Below, in pieces: positions 58,073 to 64,000 of a DNA stretch of 64,000 nucleotides. The number at the start of each line of letters is the position of its first letter. Within the stretch, counting starts at the first letter, position 1. The translations under genes and the position numbers were made by a program. The DNA lies in contig BRYA01000107.1 in NCBI GenBank assembly GCA_030267965.1, positions 1 to 64,000 on the forward strand, in the 5' to 3' direction. Below the pieces are notes generated by a model. The model searched no databases. It was given only the letters and a program-made list of their open reading frames with translations, and had not been told where the DNA came from. The stretch comes from Triparma columacea (taxonomy: Eukaryota; Sar; Bolidophyceae; Parmales; Triparmaceae).

Positions 58073-58749
58073 ATGCCGACTCGTGTGTTTGGATGGATCG
58101 CCGTGACGTTAAGTCTAGTTTATAAGTTCCCCCAGATCTGGAAGTTATACCAGACCAAGGATACAAGGTGAGGTGAAGGCAAGGCGCGACGAAGCATGTT
58201 TGATGGGGACAAAGGTTTCAACCCAGATGCACACGAGATATGTAGAGTATATAACACGGTCGAATTATCTACGACCAACGGCGGGTGATTTCCAGTGAAG
58301 TAAACGCAGCCCAAACCAAGCCTTTCTCCTCATGCTAGGCCGACGCCTCTTTTGGGAGGGGGGGAAAGGTGGGACACCTAGCATGAACGAAGTATAAGGA
58401 ACCCCCCGGAAACAAAAACACACCGCAAAAATAGTGCGATGACGTTTCATTCACGCGGAACTTATTTTAACGCATAATCCTATCCTCCTCCCCCTCCCCT
58501 CCCCCCCCCAGAGGCATATCAGTGGGTAGTCAGATAATCCAAGCCTCAGCCTACGGTTTCTACATAGTCCACGGGAGCATAATCTCCGACCCCCCCGTGG
58601 TCCTCCTGGGTATAACGTCGCTTAGCCAGAGTTTGGTATTAATAGGACAGTACTTTTACTTTAAGGGTACGTACGAGGAGAACGACGGGAGGACTAAGAA
58701 GGACATGGAGGAAGGGGACAAGTACGAGGTGGTGGAACAAAGGGTTTAG
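58073..58749 (+). CDS. SemiSWEET-size PQ-loop membrane protein
   Basis: Two exons: 58073-58167 and 58512-58749; 110 aa. The joined protein has three hydrophobic helices: FGWIAVTLSLVYKFPQIWKL (with the PQ motif), IIQASAYGFYIVHG and VVLLGITSLSQSLVLIGQYF. The segment YQTKDTRGISVGSQ matches the conserved linker of MtN3/PQ-loop proteins. A single three-helix bundle of this size works as a dimer in SemiSWEET sugar transporters; which substrate is carried here is unknown. The C-terminal tail is acidic (EENDGRTKKDMEEGDKYE). Intron 1 is 344 nt, longer than most here, and has an inverted repeat. Confidence 0.75.
58331..58385 (+). repeat. Inverted repeat in the PQ-loop intron
   Basis: CATGCTAGG at 58331-58339 and CCTAGCATG at 58377-58385 form a perfect 9-bp inverted repeat with a 37-base loop. 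It lies inside intron 1 of the PQ-loop gene. A structural role is possible but not shown. Confidence 0.6.
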
Positions 58750-58819
58750 ACAATTTTTTTTTAAACCGTCTTTTTCTTTCGACTCGACCCTTCCAAACAC
58801 GATAAAGTTACCGTTTCCT

Positions 58820-60824
58820 TCAAATCTTCCCCTCCATCCTCAATACGTCCTCGATAAAGTTCCTCTCCTCCACAACAAGGTCCCAAAAGCTATACCCCAG
58901 TACAGCATGTGCCGTAAGTATCCCCCCATTAAGCGCCCCCACAATCCCCACCGTCCCCACATCTTGTCCCGTAACATACAGTCCCTCAATGTCAGTTTTC
59001 GGCCTCATGTTATTCAGGCTACCTCCGTAGTGTTCCGGGGTATGCTCGAGACCATAAGAGTCGCAGCGGCCAAGGTAGTACTTGTTCGTTAAAGGCGTTG
59101 CTATGTTTACGTACTCGACGGTACCTCGGGTTAGGGGGTAGTTTCTGTAGAGTCCGTTCAGGAGTTTGAGCTCGAGGGACTTCTTGAGGTTGGTGTACTC
59201 GGCGTTGTTGCGCTTACCGCTCTGAGGATTAGAGGAGGTCTCGAATTTAGAGAACCACGAGGGGTGGGCTGTCGTTATCATCTCGCAAGCGCTCTTTCCC
59301 GGGTGCTCCTTTGCGTAGTTAGGGTCCTTGACACTCGGGAACCCTACGAACAGGAGCATATCCTCCTTCCCACCCGGCATATCGTCCTCCCCCTTACCGT
59401 CCCAAACCGTGCCGCCGTCGGAGCCCTTGTCGGAAGAATCTAAGGCGGCGCCTTCGTAGCTGTAGTTACCGGAGGGGCCGGTGGAATCTACGGGAAGGAC
59501 CCAGAGGTTCGCGCACCGGAGACCGAGGGAGGAGGTCGTTCCCTTCATACCGATGAAGGCATAAACGTGAGAGATACTGGGGGGGGGTTAGCACCTTATC
59601 AGAAGAGCGAAAAAACCAAGGTCAACTTCACACCACATACCTAGACTTGACCTCACCAAACATCTTCTCGTAGCCTAGCTTTTCCCTGTACTCCTTCGGA
59701 ACGAGGTCGTTAGTAACCACAGCGCCAGCTCCTGAGATAACCCCCAGTTTCCCCCTGACAGTTACAACCGGGCCCTTATCCTGCCCCGATTTATCTACCG
59801 TGACGACGTTTACCCCCGTCGCCCTTCCCCCCTCCACGAGTACCTCCTTCGCCCTGCACGATACCAGTACCCTCCCCCCTGCCTTCTCGATCGTCGGCAC
59901 GATTGCCTTGCTTATCCTCTGGCTCCCCCCCACAGGGTAGTAAGCTCCCTCCATGTAGTGAGCGACGATCCCGGCCTGGATTAGGAAGGAGGAATCCTGA
60001 GGCTTTAAACCGTAGTCTCCGAACTGACCGCAAAGGATGGCGCGGAGCCTCTTACCGGGGGTCGTGGTGGGGTTCTTTATCAGGGAGGTTACCATGTCCC
60101 AAGTGGTGGTGTTGGCGTAGGTGAAGTACTCCTTGTTGAGGAACTTGTTGAGGAGGGACTGGACGAAGCGGGGGAACATCTTGCCGTAGAAGTAGAGGTC
60201 GGCCTTCTTGTTGGCGCGCTTGCAGAGGCGGACGTACTCCCTGATACCCTCCTCCTCATCTGGGAACTCCTTCACCAGGTCCGCTATGAAGTTGTCCTCC
60301 CCCGCCCTGAACTTCCAGGGCTCCTCCTCCCCGAGCTTGATCTCGTCGTAGCAGTACCCGTCCTCCTCTGTTCCCATCTTTGCCCACTCTACCTTGCTCC
60401 CAGTGCTGACCATGTCAAAAAGAGCTGCGTACTTCTCCATCCTCCCGACGTAGTGCAGGCCGGTGTCGAACTCGTACGCCCCGTCGTGGAACGAGTGGGT
60501 GCAGCCTCCCGCCACGTAGTGCTGCTCTAGGACAACACAGACGTAACCGGCCTTGGACAGGAGGGCAGCTGTGTAAAGGGAACCCATGCCGGAGCCTATA
60601 ATCACGTAATCGATAGACTCGGGGAGCTTCTTAACCCGGAAGGCGTCGCGAGAAGGGTCGGAGGAGGCCTTCCGGGGATTGGGAGCAGGTGGAGCCGCCT
60701 TTCGACGAGCATTCTTGATTGACTTTGGCTTGAAGGAACGGCGTATAAGCACGTAACCGGCCACGCAACCGACGGTAGCAGCAACAGCTAAGGCAACCAC
60801 ATTGGTGGAGGACTTGGACTTCAT
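58820..60824 (-). CDS. RetSat/CRTISO-type FAD-dependent oxidoreductase
   Basis: Two exons: 60824-59641 and 59576-58820; 646 aa. An N-terminal hydrophobic helix (VVALAVAATVGCVAGYVLI) anchors or targets it. The FAD-binding motif DYVIIGSGMGSLYTAALLS lies near aa 72-90, then EQHYVAGGCTHSF, EFDTGLHYVG and the PVGGSQRISKA segment. The second exon ends with GLYVTGQDVGTVGIVGALNGG, the C-terminal dinucleotide-binding motif of this family. The family includes all-trans-retinol 13,14-reductase and carotenoid isomerase, which act on conjugated polyenes. The substrate here could be a carotenoid or retinoid, which fits an alga. The gene is 170 bp from the divergent TIR-like gene. Confidence 0.88.
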
Positions 60825-60994
60825 GAGAGGGCACTATAGCACCCAAGTGGAGGAGAGAAAGAAGTGAACAAAAAAAGTGCCGGAAAAAAGGAAAAGTTGT
60901 TAAAAGTTGCCTAGTACTACCCTCAGGTAGTACGTATCGAGACTAAGTATAGCTCTTGGACTCGATAATTTAGGAACCAGTTCCCTAATAAGTC

Positions 60995-63472
60995 ATGGTA
61001 GTTGCTGCTCCCACCGGTGGGATCGAAGCCCAAGCTTCGGCTCTGAGCAGTGATTATGACAGATTTATAGCGGAGAGGGCCGAAACGAAAAGGAAAGCGT
61101 TTGCTACTGTAGTTCGAGTTGGGTTAATGATGATGGGATGTGGCATCCTTATCTTGATGTTCGCAGGTTTCTCAGGCATGAGCGCCACTGCTGCCATTGC
61201 CCCAGCTGGTACGTTTTTCGTCGTGTCTGGGCTCTGCGTTCTGTCAACACTTCCGGTTGAGGGTTCAGAGGTGAGAGGGGTGGACGAGGAGTGAAGCAAC
61301 GAGTGTTTGTATTTCCACGAGCGCCCCCACACACACTTTCTTAACCCCCCCCCAATCGCTTCTCTCATGCATCACTTGCCGTGCCAGGCCCTCGACCTCG
61401 ATGACTTCTTCTCCCGTTATGGAAAAACGAGGACCATATTTGGTATTCTGCTTTTGCTGCTATCGCTCAGCTTTATGGTAGCCGCCCACGTCTTTATGGG
61501 CCTTCTCATTATTCCTTCTCTAATGTTCATGTTTAAGGGTTGCTGTTGTACTGACAGATTGCCCAATTACATGACTTGTCTTGCGATCTGGATGACAATC
61601 GTTATAACCGGATCTGGAGTATCTTACGTAAGTTGGTTGTGGGTTTGGGGAGTTCCTTGAAATAGTTCCTCGCCACCAACCCTTCACCACCAACCCTTCA
61701 CCACCAACCCTTCACCACCAACCCTTCTCCTGCTCGCTTCGCCCGCCGTTCCGCCACAGGTTGAGTATCTTTACGGGGACTCATCGAATTTCACAACGCT
61801 CCAGTCTGATAAAAAGTACAGACCGATGTACTTGGCCGTGGCAATGCTTCACGTGTTGGCAGGCCTGTTCATGAGCGCCTGGGCTTACACCAACAAGAAT
61901 CTTTTGATTGCTCCCACTGTGACCTTCTACCAAATGCTCTACATGTGGTTCACGTTTGGTGGTATCTTTGCCTGCATTCAGGGATTTACAATCGTTAGTG
62001 ACCCACCTCCCCCCCTCTCAATTGGAGCCACCAATAGCACCAAAAACCCTTTGAGCGACTCAACTGGTGACGTTGAAGCAGATGGGGGAATCGGCTTCAT
62101 CATCATTGGCTTGGTTCAGCTCGTTCCTGCGGTGACGATAATGATCGTGGGGCGAAATAGACTCTTTCAGATCATGGCGAAGCGGTTTGACAGCGATTCG
62201 GCTAGGGCGGAGAGCGACGGTGCCTTCATTGCGGCCATGCTCGACACAAATAGCATCGCCCCAGGCAATGAATTCTGGGTTCACAGGGACGAGCCATGCG
62301 AGGACTACTTGCCGAAGGACAAGAAATTCAATTGGAGGCAAGGGTGGATCATAAGCATCGAAGACGACAAGTTCACGGTCATTATGGAGAAGGTGAGTGG
62401 TTGATTTTCTGGTTAGATGTTATTCATTTGCTCTTTTGCTAACCCCCGGTCGCCTTTATCTCAGGATGCCAGCGAGAGGGTCAAGATCAACAAGCATTCT
62501 TCGAGGGTAGCACCACAACCCTCGAAACAAGGTATCGGAGAAGGCGTTAGCAGAATATTCGGGGGGAGGTATGAAGAACAACAGGCCCGTAGGCGCGGCT
62601 CTGTGAGGAGGGGCAGTGAAGTCGGGAGACGCCTGTCCTTGGTTAGAGGTCTTGCGGGAAACCTCAACATGGCAGCCGCCTTGAAGATCAAGCCGGAAAA
62701 CGCAATTTTCAAGGAGGTTAAGAGGGTCGTGGACCAGATGTCCAAGGAGGAGGTTCTCGAGAAGGGGAAGAGTATCATCAGGTGAGGGGGGGGGGGGGCG
62801 ATCGAAGGGAGAAAGAGAAAGTCCCTTACTTACTCTAATCAACATTCACAAAACACCCATCGTTGCACACGCCACAGATGCGTCGACTATAGCAATATGT
62901 CGCTCGAGCTCCTGAACAGCTCCAAGGGAGGAGATGAATCCTACACGCTTTCGAGGCCACTCGAGGCGAAAGAGCAGATTGACTTCTTCATGAGCCACTC
63001 GTGGTATGACAGTCCCGAGGAGAAGTGGAAGGCGCTATCCGCTGTTGCAGACGAGTTTCACAAAAAAAACAAGCGGTACCCAACGTTTTGGCTCGACAAA
63101 TGCTGCATCGACCAGCAGAATATCGGAGACTCCCTCAAGGTCCTTCCTGTTTTTGTAATGGCGAGCAAGAAGATGCTCGTGCTGGCAGGACCGAGCTACA
63201 TGTCGCGGCTGTGGTGCGTTTGGGAGCTCTTCACTCTCTTTGCATTCTCCATGTTCGAGGTCGCCATGTCCAGGGTCCACCTTGTTGTGCTGGGGGGGGA
63301 GGACGGCACCCGCAAGGGCGAAATAGAGAAGACCATGAAGGGCTTCAACCAGCAGACCGCGTGCTGCTACGACCCCAACGAAGAAAATAAGCTCAAGTCA
63401 GTCATTGCTACGATAGGCAGCAACAAGTTTGACGAGAGGATCAGGGAGATGAGCATGGCGACCATAAAGTAG
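60995..63472 (+). CDS. Multi-pass membrane protein with C-terminal TIR-like domain
   Basis: Five exons: 60995-61270, 61388-61627, 61760-62392, 62465-62781, 62878-63472; 686 aa. The N-terminal half has about seven hydrophobic helices, for example LMMMGCGILILMFAGFSGMS, IFGILLLLLSLSFMVAAHVF and GIGFIIIGLVQLVPAVTIMI. A cytoplasmic linker with RRGSVRRGSEVGRR follows. The C-terminal domain (about aa 515-640) begins IDFFMSHSWYDSPEEKWKAL and contains FWLDKCCIDQ, KMLVLAGPSYMSRLWCVWEL, a TIR-like signature. Similar TIR-like domains fused to membrane helices occur in stramenopile and dinoflagellate genomes; their function is not established. It could act as a membrane sensor. Canonical NADase catalytic residues could not be assigned with certainty. 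Confidence 0.7.
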
Positions 63473-63479
63473 GGATTTG

Positions 63480-63520
63480 TGTGTGTGTTTATGTGTGTGT
63501 GTTTGTGTGTGTGTGTGTGG
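63480..63520 (+). repeat. (GT)n microsatellite
   Basis: A TG/GT run with two T interruptions follows the stop of the TIR-like gene, a simple sequence repeat in its 3' UTR. Confidence 0.9.
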
Positions 63521-63560
63521 TGAAATCCTAACTAGAGGCTTTCATTTTTAGACCAAACGA

Positions 63561-63579
63561 GGCTCGCCGAAGGCGAGCC
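63561..63579. other. Perfect hairpin, 8-bp stem
   Basis: GGCTCGCC (63561-63568), loop GAA and GGCGAGCC (63572-63579) form a perfect GC-rich stem-loop about 90 bp after the TIR-like stop codon. It could be a 3' UTR structure; no function is shown. Confidence 0.7.
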
Positions 63580-64000
63580 GTTCTTATTAGGTTACGTCAC
63601 GTTCTCATTCCAGAAGATTAAAAGTTTTGTTTTAAATTCGCCTAGGAAACTTCCTATAGGCCATGGGCTACTCGGCTACTCTTGCAATTTTTGTTTGCTT
63701 CTCAAAGCTGTTCTGTGAGCAAAGCTGTTCTGTGAACAAGAGAGAATCGAAAAACGCAGCACTTGCCTGCTGAGCCAAGGACGTAACAAAACGCTCTCGA
63801 GCTACGTTTTTGGGGGCGCTATACGGCTGCAAGTGAATATTTTTCTGCAGGAGGTACCGAAGGCTCGAAGTTGGGAGAACTTCTTGGGACACTTGGAGTA
63901 GTGGGGTGACGAAGCAGGTGGCGAGGAGGTAAGAGTGACTATCAGGGGGACGGAGGAGGGGGGTAAGGGGTGCAGAAGGGCTCGTGAGGGTCACAAGAGG
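63580..64000. other. Right edge, possible unfinished gene
   Basis: A 108-codon minus-strand frame (63994-63668) is open to near the window edge and could be the last exon of a gene beyond the right border, but its sequence matches nothing I recognise. A 17-18 bp direct repeat (AAAGCTGTTCTGTGARC) lies at about 63704-63737 inside it. I do not call a gene here. Confidence 0.3.

Overview
The window is nuclear DNA from a eukaryotic alga, most likely a photosynthetic stramenopile (diatom, bolidophyte or pelagophyte type). Three things suggest this. The genes are compact and carry short GT-AG introns of about 50-400 nt with a CTAAC/CTAAT branch-like motif. Two proteins have signal peptides followed by ASAFAP-like junctions (SRAFGP; NASNTFQ), as expected for import into a secondary plastid. 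The gene set mixes conserved eukaryotic core genes with large START-like, TIR-like and YHYH proteins that occur in stramenopile genomes. The exact genus is not certain. Coding sequences were joined by hand from donor and acceptor sites, reading phase and protein homology, and every multi-exon model below keeps frame.

Left end (1-13 kb): a 9-bp telomere-like tandem repeat at base 1 suggests a chromosome or scaffold end. Next is one giant minus-strand gene of about 3,780 codons with an Ala/Pro minisatellite at its N-terminus and a 5.4-kb internal duplication of START-like modules plus a membrane domain. A one-base frameshift currently splits it. A 1.2-kb gene-free stretch with a very AT-rich island follows.

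13-24 kb: an F-box protein, a probable plastid protein of unknown function, a plastid-type DEAD-box RNA helicase and a secreted YHYH-domain protein. 23-33 kb: a giant ubiquitin-specific protease of about 3,026 aa. 33-39 kb: a membrane-anchored FAAH-like amidase, a GPI-type Cys-rich surface protein, and two lineage-specific proteins. 38.7-45.2 kb: two coiled-coil or low-complexity proteins and the spliceosomal Myb protein CDC5. 45.5-49 kb: the replicative helicase subunit MCM2, head-to-head with CDC5. 49-55 kb: initiation factor eIF1, a small ER-type membrane protein with a decayed partial duplicate, a Kir-like membrane protein that lacks the K+ selectivity filter, a YOP1/REEP protein and a thioredoxin. 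55-64 kb: a secreted Ser-rich protein with its own decayed 3' duplicate, a COX5B-like mitochondrial protein without the zinc cysteines, a SemiSWEET-size PQ-loop protein, a RetSat/CRTISO-type oxidoreductase and a multi-pass membrane protein with a C-terminal TIR-like domain.

There is no operon logic. Genes are packed head-to-head or tail-to-tail with 45-700 bp gaps, and functions are mostly unrelated. The points that most deserve a second look are the duplicated START-membrane giant with its frameshift, the filterless Kir-like protein, the TM-TIR-like protein, the unusual telomere-like repeat, and the two genes that each carry a decayed copy of their own 3' end just downstream.
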